From NCBI GenBank assembly GCA_963718775.1, contig OY970377.1:682001-746000 (forward strand): a stretch of DNA of 64,000 nt, written 5' to 3'. A program made the translations under genes and the position numbers. This DNA comes from VRUE01 sp963718775. Its GTDB lineage: Bacteria; Actinomycetota; Thermoleophilia; Solirubrobacterales; 70-9. The notes under the pieces were generated by a model. It saw only the letters and a list, made by a program, of their open reading frames with translations. It was not told the origin of the DNA and made no database searches. This document shows, in pieces, positions 1 to 9,809 of this stretch. How positions within the stretch are numbered: position 1 is the stretch's first letter; the number at the start of each line of letters is the position of its first letter.

Positions 1-813
1 TCCTGCTCCTTCTACGACTTCCCCTCCGACTCGATGGAGCGGATCCGCAAGCACGGCTCGATCCCCTTCTTCAGCTGGGGCTCGCAGGCGACGCCGGCCG
101 GCCTCAACCAGCCCAACTTCCAGCTCGCCGACGTGATCGATGGCGCCTACGACTCCTACATCCGCCGCTTCGCCGAAGAAGCCCGCGACTGGGGGCATCC
201 CTTCTTCCTGCGCTTCAACTGGGAGATGAACGGCAACTGGTTCGCCTGGATGGAGGGCGTCAACGGCAACCAGCCCGGCGAATCCGTCGCCGCCTGGCGT
301 CACGTGCATGACATCTTCACCTCGGTCGGCGCCACCAACGCGACCTGGGTCTGGTGCCCGAACGTCGATCCCGGCGGCAAGATGCGCGACCTCGCTTCGC
401 TCTACCCGGGCGACGAATACGTCGACTGGACCGGCCTCGACGGCTACAACTGGGGCACCAACCCCGCCCGCTCGGACCGCTGGCGCAGCTTCGACGAGCT
501 CTACCGGTCGACCTACGACGAGATCACCCAGACGATCGCCCCCTCCAAGCCGCTGGTCATCGCCGAGGTCGGCTCGACCGAGTACGGCGGCTCGAAGAGC
601 GCCTGGATCGAAGATGCGCTGAGCTCGGTCGCCACCGAATACCCACAGGTCGGCGCCCTGCTCTGGTTCGAGAAGTACGACGACGGCATGGACTGGCCGA
701 TCGAGAGCTCGAGCAGCGCCACCAGCGCCTTCGCGGCCGGCATCCAGAACCCGGCTTTCCGCGCAAACTCCTACGCCGATCTCGGCGCAAGCGCCATCCC
801 AGTCGCCGGATGA
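1..813 (+). CDS. GH26-like glycosidase, first of three tandem paralogues (5' end outside window)
   Basis: The frame is open from base 1, and its first codons match the middle of the two following paralogues, so the N-terminus lies upstream of the window. The protein resembles glycoside hydrolase family 26 beta-mannanases: a NWEMNG motif (general acid/base Glu, window codon 75) and an AEVGS motif (nucleophile Glu, window codon 189) sit on the expected barrel strands. In classical GH26 mannanases the first motif is usually WHEMNG; here Asn replaces the His. The substrate is probably a beta-linked polysaccharide, but the sequence does not fix it. The stop overlaps an ATG (ATGA) of the next paralogue's frame, consistent with co-transcription. 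Confidence 0.8.
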   Translation, partial: SCSFYDFPSDSMERIRKHGSIPFFSWGSQATPAGLNQPNFQLADVIDGAYDSYIRRFAEEARDWGHPFFLRFNWEMNGNWFAWMEGVNGNQPGESVAAWRHVHDIFTSVGATNATWVWCPNVDPGGKMRDLASLYPGDEYVDWTGLDGYNWGTNPARSDRWRSFDELYRSTYDEITQTIAPSKPLVIAEVGSTEYGGSKSAWIEDALSSVATEYPQVGALLWFEKYDDGMDWPIESSSSATSAFAAGIQNPAFRANSYADLGASAIPVAG

Positions 814-860
814 GCCCGAGCCACCTGACCGTGTCCCTACACTTCCCCACTTCGAACTCG

Positions 861-2039
861 ATGGACACCGTGCGCCGAACAGCTTCGACACGCGGCGCGA
901 ACAGGGGCAGAAAGGCCGTCCTCGCCTGCCTGCTTGCCTTCGCGCTGGTCTGCCTGATGCTGCCCGCTGCCGCCTCCGCCCACCAGGGGATGCATCACGG
1001 CAAGGGCAAGAAGGCCAAGGGCCACAAGCACAAGGCGAAGGGGCACAAGCGCCGCGCCATCTCGCCTCGCCCGACCTACTGGGGGGCCTGGATCGACGAC
1101 CGCTTCACCGGCGAAAAGCCGCCCTGGGACATGACGCCGGTGAGCCAGCTCGAGCAGATGGTCGGCAAAGGCCTCTCCCTGGTCGAGTTCGCGGCGCCCT
1201 TCTACGACTGTGGCTCATCGCCCTGCAAGCCGCTGCGCTTCCCGACCTCGGAGATGGAGGCGATCCGCAGCTACGGCGCGATTCCGGTCTTCGGCTGGGG
1301 CTCGAACTCGATCCCGGTGCCCGAGGTGCCGCTGCAGCCTGATTTCGAGCTCTCCGACGTAGCCGCCGGCGCCTACGACGACTACATCCGCGAATTCGCC
1401 GAGGACGCCCGCAGCTGGGGACACCCCTTCTTCCTGCGCTTCAACTGGGAGATGAACGGCAACTGGTTCCCTTGGGGCGCCACCGTCAACGGCGCCCAGC
1501 CCGGCGACTACGTCGCCGCCTGGCGCCACGTCCACGACATCTTCACCGCGGTCGGCGCCACCAACGCGACCTGGGTCTGGTGCCCCTACGCCGACACCGA
1601 CCGCAAGCTGGAGCCGCTGGGCCCGCTCTACCCGGGCGACACCTACGTCGACTGGACCTGCTTGAGCGGCTTCAACTGGGCCCAAAACCAGACCAACCCG
1701 CATCCGTGGCGAACCTTCGACGAGATCTTCAAGCCCAGCTACCTGGAGATCGTGCGACACATCGCCCCGAGCAAGCCGGTGATGCTGGCTGAGATCGCCT
1801 CGACCGGCGCCAACAAGAAAAAGGGCGCCTGGATCAACGACATGTTCAAGATGCTGGCGACGAAGTACCGCCGCATCCGCGCCCTCGTCTGGTTCGACCA
1901 GGTCGATCGCGGCATCGACTGGCCGCTCGAGACCTCGCCGGCGGCGATGAAGGCCTTCGGCAAGGGGGTCCGCCACTGGGCCTTCAAGTCGAATGGCTAC
2001 GCGTCCAGCTCCGCAAGTCCGGTCCCACCCCCACGTTGA
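861..2039 (+). CDS. Secreted GH26-like glycosidase, second paralogue
   Basis: About 392 residues. The chosen ATG gives a basic N-region, a hydrophobic stretch (VLACLLAFALVCLMLPAAA) and an A-S-A cleavage context, so export is likely. A His/Lys/Gly-rich linker (HGKGKKAKGHKHKAKG) follows before the catalytic barrel. Catalytic glutamates are about E197 (NWEMNG) and E311 (AEIAS). An in-frame ATG at 810 overlaps the previous stop but would put 17 residues in front of the signal peptide, so 861 is preferred. No strong Shine-Dalgarno is visible at either start, which fits translational coupling to the upstream gene. The family is secure; the substrate is not. Confidence 0.82.
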   Translation: MDTVRRTASTRGANRGRKAVLACLLAFALVCLMLPAAASAHQGMHHGKGKKAKGHKHKAKGHKRRAISPRPTYWGAWIDDRFTGEKPPWDMTPVSQLEQMVGKGLSLVEFAAPFYDCGSSPCKPLRFPTSEMEAIRSYGAIPVFGWGSNSIPVPEVPLQPDFELSDVAAGAYDDYIREFAEDARSWGHPFFLRFNWEMNGNWFPWGATVNGAQPGDYVAAWRHVHDIFTAVGATNATWVWCPYADTDRKLEPLGPLYPGDTYVDWTCLSGFNWAQNQTNPHPWRTFDEIFKPSYLEIVRHIAPSKPVMLAEIASTGANKKKGAWINDMFKMLATKYRRIRALVWFDQVDRGIDWPLETSPAAMKAFGKGVRHWAFKSNGYASSSASPVPPPR

Positions 2040-2123
2040 TCCAGGGCACCGTCGCGACCGCAGAGGGTGTTGAAGGGTCGCACCGAAATCGCCCACAGCG
2101 GGTTTAGATCCAAGAGAAGAGGA

Positions 2124-3239
2124 ATGGAACGCGTGAGAGCCCCGAGAACAGCAAGAGCGTCACGTCGTCTGCCGGTCGTCGCAGTCGGCCTCGTCGCGCT
2201 CACATGCCTCCTGCTCGCTCCAGCTGGGGCTGCCTCCAAGGCCAAGCATCCGGCCAAGCCCCTCTACTGGGGCGCGGTGATCGGCAAACAGCTGACCGGC
2301 GAAGCGCCGCCCTGGGACATGAACGCGCTCGCCTACTTCGAGGGCCTGGCCAAAAAGGGCGCCTCGCTGCTCGCCTTCTCGACTCCCTTTGCCGATTGCG
2401 GCACACGGCCCTGCAGCGAGATGCCCTTCCCGACCCAGGCGATGGAGAGCCTGCGCCAGCGCGGCACGATCCCGGTCCTCACCTGGGCCTCACAATCGGT
2501 GCCGGTGCCGTCGAGCCTCAAAGAGCCCGACTTCCAGCTCCAAGACATCGCCCGCGGCGCCCACGACACCTACATCCGCCACTTCGCCGAGCAGGCGAAG
2601 GAGTGGGACGAGAGCTTCTTCCTGCGCTTCGACCAGGAGATGAACGGCTTCTGGTTCCCCTGGGGCGAGAGCGTCAACGGCAACACGCCCGGCAGCTTCG
2701 TCAAGGCCTGGCGCCACGTCCACGACATCTTCGCCGAAGTCGGCGTGACCAAGGCGACCTGGGTCTGGTGCCCGAATGTCGATTTCACCCGCAAGCTCAC
2801 CCCCCTGCACTCGCTGTACCCGGGCGGCGCCTACGTCGACTGGACCTGCCTGGACGGCTTCAACTGGGGCAAGACGCGCAACTCGGGCGGCTGGATGAGC
2901 TTCGAACGCGTCTTCCGCTCGACCTACAAGCGGGTGCTGAAGATCGCCCCGAAGAAGCCGATGATGATCGGCGAGGTCGCCTCCGAAGAGCGCGGCGGCT
3001 CAAAGCCGAAGTGGATCGCCAACGCGCTGAAGACGATCCCGGCCAAGTTCCCCAAGGTACGGGCGATGATCTGGTTCGAGGAAAACGACCGCGGCATGCA
3101 CTGGCCGATCGAGAGCTCCAAGGCGTCCCGCAAGGCCTTTGCCAAGGCGATCGCGAAGCCGATCTACCGGCCCAACGAGTTCCAAAACATCGAGGCCGGC
3201 CCGATCCCGCCGCCCTCCTGGATTCCTCCGCCCCCTTGA
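2124..3239 (+). CDS. Secreted GH26-like glycosidase, third paralogue
   Basis: About 371 residues. The ATG is preceded by a good Shine-Dalgarno (AGAAGAGGA) and starts a signal peptide (VVAVGLVALTCLLLAPAGA-AS); a GTG at 2067 is in frame but lacks these. Catalytic glutamates are about E172 (DQEMNG) and E284 (GEVAS). The residue before the acid/base motif differs among the three copies (N-W, N-W, D-Q), so substrate preference may have diverged after tandem duplication. The C-terminus is proline-rich (GPIPPPSWIPPPP). The gene is followed by long hairpin repeats, not by an obvious simple terminator. Confidence 0.83.
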   Translation: MERVRAPRTARASRRLPVVAVGLVALTCLLLAPAGAASKAKHPAKPLYWGAVIGKQLTGEAPPWDMNALAYFEGLAKKGASLLAFSTPFADCGTRPCSEMPFPTQAMESLRQRGTIPVLTWASQSVPVPSSLKEPDFQLQDIARGAHDTYIRHFAEQAKEWDESFFLRFDQEMNGFWFPWGESVNGNTPGSFVKAWRHVHDIFAEVGVTKATWVWCPNVDFTRKLTPLHSLYPGGAYVDWTCLDGFNWGKTRNSGGWMSFERVFRSTYKRVLKIAPKKPMMIGEVASEERGGSKPKWIANALKTIPAKFPKVRAMIWFEENDRGMHWPIESSKASRKAFAKAIAKPIYRPNEFQNIEAGPIPPPSWIPPPP

Positions 3240-3259
3240 GCTGACTGCTCTCTCTGGTG

Positions 3260-3535
3260 GGGATGGCGGGTATGCCTCTCTGCGTGAATTGATGTCGCAC
3301 GCGAGCTGCGCTCGCTTGGCGACTATGTCGGTGCGCGGCCTACGGCCGCGCAGATATCGGATTGCATTTCCGCCGCTTCGCGACATTCCCGCAGAGAGGC
3401 ATACCCGCCATCCCTCGAAAGCGCGCCGAGGTCACGAGAGCTCAAGCTTCCGAGCGGCCGTCGGGATCGAAGCTTTTCCTTAGCTTGCGAACCCTGCTGT
3501 CGAGCTCTTAGGCTCAGCCGTTTCCCGGGGACGTG
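3260..3535 (-). repeat. Long-hairpin dispersed repeat, copy A
   Basis: Bases 3260-3284 and 3390-3414 form a perfect 25-bp inverted repeat around about 105 nt that contain two further small hairpins (around GCGCGGCC...GGCCGCGC and CGAGCTGCGCTCG). The reverse complement of the whole unit, including about 120 bp outside the palindrome (3415-3535), matches copy B at 24477-24746. Shared blocks include ACGGCTGAG, AGGGTTC and GGAAAAGCTTC. I see no coding capacity. It lies between the convergent GH26 and pckG genes. It may be a MITE-like non-autonomous element or a structured RNA. Confidence 0.75.
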
Positions 3536-3547
3536 TCGAGGGAGGAG

Positions 3548-3682
3548 CCTGGCCGGCCTCCGGGCGAATGTCGCGAAGCGGCCTATGCAATCCGGTTATT
3601 GCGCGGCCGAAAGGCCGCGCTCCTCATTCACCCCACGGCCGCAGGCCGTGGGGTGTCAATTCGGCTGGAGGGTGCCCAGTCC
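3548..3682. repeat. Degenerate third copy (C) of the long-hairpin repeat
   Basis: The segment shares the inner block GAATGTCGCGAAGCGGC...TGCAATCCG and the GCGCGGCC-GGCCGCGC mini-hairpin with copies A and B, but its outer arms are different and only imperfectly complementary (CTGGCCGGCCTCC against GGAGGGTGCCCAG). A private hairpin (CCCCACGGCC...GGCCGTGGGG) replaces the second inner stem. It ends about 17 bp past the pckG stop codon. Copies A and C together fill the whole 3240-3698 gene-less stretch. Confidence 0.55.
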
Positions 3683-3698
3683 CCTCCCCCTCAGCGCG

Positions 3699-5518
<1,820 letters not shown>

Positions 5519-5526
<8 letters not shown>

Positions 5527-5824
5527 TGCTGCCGCTGAGTTTTGTGACGCTGACGTCAGCGTCCTCGTTGAGGATCTTCAAGGTGGCCGTCTCTTCCTTT
5601 CCGTCTGAGAACTTCACGCTGCAAGTAAACGTGGCTCCCTTCTCAACCTTTTGGTCGGATGGACAATCGACCGAGGAAACCTTCTTGTTCAGCGATTTCG
5701 AGAGGTTCGCTTCGAGCGCGTCCTCGGTCTTGGCGCCGTCGATCACGGTTTCGCCGCAACCGGCCATGAAGACCAGGAGCGAGACCGCCCCGAACAGCAC
5801 GCCGAGTCGCCTCAAGAAGCTCAT
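5519..5824 (-). CDS. Small lipoprotein, DUF4333-like
   Basis: About 101 residues. The start is fixed by an excellent Shine-Dalgarno (AAGGAGAGGT) directly upstream of the ATG. The N-terminus MSFLRRLGVLFGAVSLLVF leads into a lipobox MAGC with the lipidated Cys at residue 22, so the mature protein should be membrane-anchored outside the cell. The remainder (ETVIDGAKTEDALEANLSKS...CPSDQKVEKGATFTCSV) resembles the actinobacterial DUF4333 fold with one Cys pair. The function is unknown. The stop overlaps the longer pckG start by 8 nt, so both genes are probably on one transcript; any link to PEPCK is only positional. Confidence 0.75.
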
Positions 5825-5973
5825 ACCTCTCCTTTTTCCAACCGGGTTCAGGGCCAGGGAGTATCCCAAGGAAGATGAAAATCGTTCCTCCGCAGGCTGA
5901 GAGCGCCTGGCGGCGCTTGATTCTCATCGAACTTTTAGATTCGCCTCCCGTATAGGTGATTAGGGTGGCCGAA

Positions 5974-5987
5974 TTAGGCTGTCCTAA
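5974..5987. promoter_or_regulatory. Putative iron-responsive (DtxR/IdeR-like) operator
   Basis: TTAGG-CTGT-CCTAA lies 30 bp before the GTG of the iron-transporter binding protein. It resembles half-sites of the DtxR/IdeR box (TTAGG...CCTAA), but the spacing is shorter than in the classical 19-bp operator. A second TTAGGGTGGCC block lies just upstream (from about 5960), and a TATAGG possible -10 starts at 5951. The location in front of an iron importer supports the reading; the non-standard spacing keeps confidence moderate. Confidence 0.45.
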
Positions 5988-6016
5988 GTCCCGCCAACCA
6001 TTCCCCAGGAGGTTTC

Positions 6017-7048
6017 GTGAGCTCTCGAATCGACCGACGCTGGCTCAGCGTCCTTGGCCTCGGCATCGTCGCCAGCCTCATCGCCGCCGGATGCGGAGGT
6101 TCCTCATCGGGCTCGAGCAACTCGCTGACCCTCTACAGCGCTCAGCACGAACCGATGACGGAAGCGCTGGTCAAGGGCTTCGAAGAAGAGAACGGCGCCG
6201 AGGTCCAGGTCCGCTACGGAGAGGACGAGGGCCTGGCCAGCCAGATCGAGCAGGAGGGCGACGCCTCCCCCGCCGACGTGTTCCTGGCCGAGAACACGCC
6301 GCCGCTGGAACTCCTGGCCGGCAAGGACCTCCTCGCCGAGGTCGATTCCTCGACCCTCGACGAAGTGCCCTCCCAGTACAACTCGCCGACCGGTCACTGG
6401 GTCGGAGTCGCCGCCCGCGAGACCGTGATGGTCTACAACCCGGACCTGATCGCCGCCGACGAGCTGCCGGCCTCGATCCTCGACCTCGCCATGCCCGAGT
6501 GGAAGGGCAAGCTGGCGATCGCTCCCTCCGAGCCGGACTTCGTGCCGATCGTCAGCGCGATCACCAAGCTCGACGGCGAAGCGGCCGCGAAGGAATGGCT
6601 GGAAGGCTTCGCCGCCAACGCCAAGCGCTACAACGACAACGAGGGCATCATCGCCGCCGTCAACGCCGGCCAGATCGACGCCGGCATCATCAACCACTAC
6701 TACTGGTACGAGGCGGCCGCCGAGGAAGGCAAGGACAAGATCGCCTCCAAGCTCCACTACTTCGGCAACGAAGACCCGGGGGCGCTCGTCAACATCTCCG
6801 GCGCCGGAGCGCTGGAGTCGAGCGACGACCCCGACCTCGCCCAGGAATTCCTCGCCTACATCGTCAGCGAGGAAGGCCAGACCGCGATGACCGAAAGCGG
6901 CGACTGGGAGTACCCGCTGAACAGCGCCGTGCCGCCGCCACCGGGACTGAAGCCGTTCGACAGCCTGGAAGCGCCGAAGGTCAGCCCATCCGACCTCGGC
7001 GACGGCAGCGAGCCGGTCGAACTGATGGAACAGGTGGGCCTGCTCTAA
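6017..7048 (+). CDS. Iron(III)-type ABC transporter substrate-binding lipoprotein
   Basis: 343 residues beginning at a GTG preceded by AGGAGG. The signal peptide ends in a lipobox (LIAAGC), so the protein is likely lipid-anchored outside the membrane. The fold matches the periplasmic binding family of FutA/FbpA/AfuA: LTLYSAQHEPMTEALVKGFE at the start of lobe 1, DVFLAENTPPLELLA, and a Tyr-rich segment NHYYWYE where ferric-binding proteins place their iron-coordinating tyrosines. The next two genes are its permease and ATPase, spaced 2 nt and overlapping. Ferric iron is the likely cargo; thiamine or other oxyanion binders are possible relatives. Confidence 0.85.
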   Translation: MSSRIDRRWLSVLGLGIVASLIAAGCGGSSSGSSNSLTLYSAQHEPMTEALVKGFEEENGAEVQVRYGEDEGLASQIEQEGDASPADVFLAENTPPLELLAGKDLLAEVDSSTLDEVPSQYNSPTGHWVGVAARETVMVYNPDLIAADELPASILDLAMPEWKGKLAIAPSEPDFVPIVSAITKLDGEAAAKEWLEGFAANAKRYNDNEGIIAAVNAGQIDAGIINHYYWYEAAAEEGKDKIASKLHYFGNEDPGALVNISGAGALESSDDPDLAQEFLAYIVSEEGQTAMTESGDWEYPLNSAVPPPPGLKPFDSLEAPKVSPSDLGDGSEPVELMEQVGLL

Positions 7049-7050
7049 CG

Positions 7051-8652
7051 ATGGAGGCAGCAAGCGCCCAGCGCCGCACAGCCGCATGGCCGGCTTCCTG
7101 GCGCTGGGCGCGACAGGGCCGCGGACGTCCGCCAGCCGCCCTGCTCGTCATCGCCGCCGCGGTCGCGCTGCTGGCCCTGGCGCCGGTCGGCTTCCTCTTC
7201 GACCAGACGCTCTCGACCGGCTGGGACGAAGTCCAACGGCTGCTGTTCCGCCCCTTTGTCGGCGACCTGCTCGTCAACACGACGACGCTGGTCGCCGTCG
7301 GGACGATCGCCTGCACGGTCCTCGGCGTCGCCGTCGCCTGGCTCGTCGAGCGCACCGACCTTCCCGGCCGCCGTGCCTGGGCGGTACTGGCGGCGCTGCC
7401 GATCACGGTCCCGGCCTTCGTCACCAGCTATAGCTGGGTCTCGATCACCCCCGCGGTGCAGGGCTTCTGGGGGGCCGCCGGAATCGTCACCCTCGCCTAC
7501 TACCCGCTCGTCTACCTGCCGGTAGCGGCGGTCCTGCGCGGCACCGACCCGGCTCTGGAGGAGAGCGCTCGCTCGCTCGGGATGGGACCGTGGCGGACCT
7601 TCTTCCGAGTCACCCTGCCGCAGACGCGGGTCGCTCTGCTGGGTGGGGTCCTGCTCGTCTCGGTCCACATGCTCTCCGAGTTCGGCGCCTTCGCGATGCT
7701 GCGCTTCCAGACCTTCACCACGGCGATCTACGACCAGTACAAGCTCAGCTTCGACGGCGCCGCGGCCTCGATGCTGGCCTCCGTGTTGGTGATCCTCTGC
7801 CTGCTGCTGCTGGTCGCCGAGCTCGCCGCGCGCGGTCGCGGACGCTACGCGCGGGTCGACTCCGGCTCGGCGAGGCCGATCCCACCGATCCGGCTCGGCC
7901 GCGGCAAGTGGGCCGTCAGCGCCGGCTTCGCCGCCCTGATCGGCCTCGCCCTCGGCCTGCCCCTGGCGACGCTCGTCTACTGGGTGGCAACCGGCAGCTC
8001 GGCCAGCTTCGACCTCGGCGCCCTGCTCGAAGCCAGCAGCAGCTCGCTCGAGCTGGGCCTCGGCGCGGCGGCCCTGACCACGCTGCTGGCGCTGCCGGTC
8101 TCGATCCTCTCCGTGCGTCATCCGAGCGGCGCCGCGACCTTGATCGAGCGCGCCACCTACCTCCCCTTCGCCCTGCCCGGGATCGTCGTCGCGCTCTCCC
8201 TGATCGTGCTCTCGATCCACTACTTCCCGGCGATCTACGGGACCACCCAGCTGCTGATCGTCGCCTACGCGATCCTCTCGCTGCCGCTGGCGCTGGTCGC
8301 CACCCGGGCAGCCTTGGCGCAGGCGCCACCGGTGCACGAGGAGATCGCCCGCTCGCTTGGCTGCCGACCGCTGGTGGCGATGGTGCGCGTCACCCTGCCA
8401 CGGATCCTGCCCGGGCTCGGGGCCGCGGCGGCGCTGGTCTTCCTCGCCACCGTGACCGAGCTGACGGCGACGCTGCTGCTGGCGCCGATCGGCACGCAGA
8501 CCCTGGCGACGCAGTTCTGGGCGAACGCCTCGACCCTCTCCTACGGAGCAGCGGCTCCCTACGCTGCCCTGATGGTCGCGATCTCGGCCCTCCCCACCTA
8601 CCTGCTGACGCGCCGTCTCGGCGGCGTCGTCGCGCCGGTCGACGAGCGATGA
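7051..8652 (+). CDS. Iron ABC transporter permease (fused, FbpB-like)
   Basis: 533 residues with two binding-protein-dependent permease domains in one chain, as in FbpB/AfuB/SfuB. The EAA-loop motifs are visible twice: EESARSLGMGPWRTFFRVTL near residue 170 and EEIARSLGCRPLVAMVRVTL near residue 430. I expect about 12 membrane helices. The ATG is 2 nt after the binding-protein stop, and the TGA overlaps the ATP-binding gene's start. An Arg-rich cytoplasmic N-terminus (QRRTAAWPASWRWARQGRG) precedes the first helix. Confidence 0.88.
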   Translation: MEAASAQRRTAAWPASWRWARQGRGRPPAALLVIAAAVALLALAPVGFLFDQTLSTGWDEVQRLLFRPFVGDLLVNTTTLVAVGTIACTVLGVAVAWLVERTDLPGRRAWAVLAALPITVPAFVTSYSWVSITPAVQGFWGAAGIVTLAYYPLVYLPVAAVLRGTDPALEESARSLGMGPWRTFFRVTLPQTRVALLGGVLLVSVHMLSEFGAFAMLRFQTFTTAIYDQYKLSFDGAAASMLASVLVILCLLLLVAELAARGRGRYARVDSGSARPIPPIRLGRGKWAVSAGFAALIGLALGLPLATLVYWVATGSSASFDLGALLEASSSSLELGLGAAALTTLLALPVSILSVRHPSGAATLIERATYLPFALPGIVVALSLIVLSIHYFPAIYGTTQLLIVAYAILSLPLALVATRAALAQAPPVHEEIARSLGCRPLVAMVRVTLPRILPGLGAAAALVFLATVTELTATLLLAPIGTQTLATQFWANASTLSYGAAAPYAALMVAISALPTYLLTRRLGGVVAPVDER

Positions 8653-9761
8653 TGAGCCCAGCCACATCGCTCTCGGTCGCCGGCCTGAGCAAGGCGTTCG
8701 GCGACTCGCCGGTGCTCGTCGATCTCGACCTCGAGGTCCCGACCGGCAGCCTGACCGCGGTGCTCGGCCCCTCCGGCTGTGGCAAGACGACGCTGCTGCG
8801 GCTGCTCGGCGGCTTCGAGCACGCCGACGCCGGCTCGATCCGGCTCGGCGAGCGGGTGCTCTGCGACGCGGCCACGCATCTGGCGCCCGAGCGCCGTGCG
8901 ATCGGCTTCGTCCCCCAGGAGGGCGCCCTCTTCCCCCATCTCGACGTCGCCGCCAACGTCGGCTTCGGCCTGCCGCGCCCAACTCGGCGCGGCGGCCGGG
9001 TCGAGGAGTTGCTGCGGCTGGTCGGTTTGCAAGGGCTGGGGAAGCGCTTTCCCCATCAACTCTCCGGCGGCCAGCAGCAGCGCGTGGCGCTGGCCCGGGC
9101 GCTGGCGCCGGAACCGGGATTGGTCCTCCTGGACGAGCCCTTCGACGCCCTCGACGCCGGCCTGCGGGCGCAAGTGCGCGGCGAGGTCCGCGAGGCCCTG
9201 CGTTCAGCCGGGGCCACCGCGCTGCTCGTCACCCACGACCAGGAGGAGGCACTCTCGCTGGCCGACACCGTCGCGGTGATGCGCAGTGGCAGGATCGTCC
9301 AAGCCGCCGATCCACAGACGCTCTACCGCGACCCGGTCGACGCCGAGGTCGCCCTCTTCGTCGGCGAGGCGGTGCTGCTCGAGGGACGACTCGACGGCGA
9401 CCACGCGGAGACTCCTCTCGGACGGCTGCGGACCCGTGGCGCCGCCATTGCCGACGGGGCCCGGGCGACGGTGATGCTGCGCCCGGAGCAGATCCTCTGC
9501 CAGGGACCGGACTCTGCCGAAGATGCCGAGGGACCACGCGGTCGAGTGCTCTCGACCGCCTTCTACGGGCATGACGCGACGACCCGCATAGCCCTCGACG
9601 GCCCCGACCACCGCGAGATCGTCGCCCGTGCCGCTGGCCACCCGCTGCCTCGAGCTGGCGAAGAGGTCGTCATCGCCGTCGAGGGATCGGCGCTCGCCTA
9701 TCCCGCTAGTGGAGCAGGACAGAGAGCTGCTGCTGCCGAGCATCTGCCGGCATTTGGCTAG
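8649..9761 (+). CDS. Iron ABC transporter ATP-binding protein
   Basis: 370 residues. Walker A GPSGCGKTT, Q-loop FVPQEGALFPHL, signature LSGGQQQR, Walker B LVLLDEPFDALD and switch His LLVTHDQEEAL are all present, followed by a C-terminal TOBE-like domain (from about residue 250, VGEAVLLEGRL... and MLRPEQI). This layout is that of FbpC/PotA-type importers. Tandem ATGs at 8649 and 8652 both overlap the permease stop. It completes a three-gene importer with the two preceding genes. Confidence 0.9.
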   Translation: MMSPATSLSVAGLSKAFGDSPVLVDLDLEVPTGSLTAVLGPSGCGKTTLLRLLGGFEHADAGSIRLGERVLCDAATHLAPERRAIGFVPQEGALFPHLDVAANVGFGLPRPTRRGGRVEELLRLVGLQGLGKRFPHQLSGGQQQRVALARALAPEPGLVLLDEPFDALDAGLRAQVRGEVREALRSAGATALLVTHDQEEALSLADTVAVMRSGRIVQAADPQTLYRDPVDAEVALFVGEAVLLEGRLDGDHAETPLGRLRTRGAAIADGARATVMLRPEQILCQGPDSAEDAEGPRGRVLSTAFYGHDATTRIALDGPDHREIVARAAGHPLPRAGEEVVIAVEGSALAYPASGAGQRAAAAEHLPAFG

Positions 9762-9809
9762 ACCCTCTGGCACACGTTCAAGAGCCGTCGGATAGGGTTC
9801 CGCGCCGCA

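Noticed and set aside
1215..2096. Long minus-strand open frame opposite the second GH26-like gene
   Set aside because: High-GC antisense shadow: low-complexity Arg/Val/Gly/Asp composition, no motif, and opposite a clear enzyme. The same applies to large antisense frames at 7045-8982, 9204-10598, 14450-15535, 16572-17759 and 57626-59026.
5956..7050. N-terminal extension of the iron permease frame back to 5956
   Set aside because: It runs through the binding-protein gene in another frame with Arg-rich nonsense composition; the permease begins at ATG 7051, 2 nt after the upstream stop.
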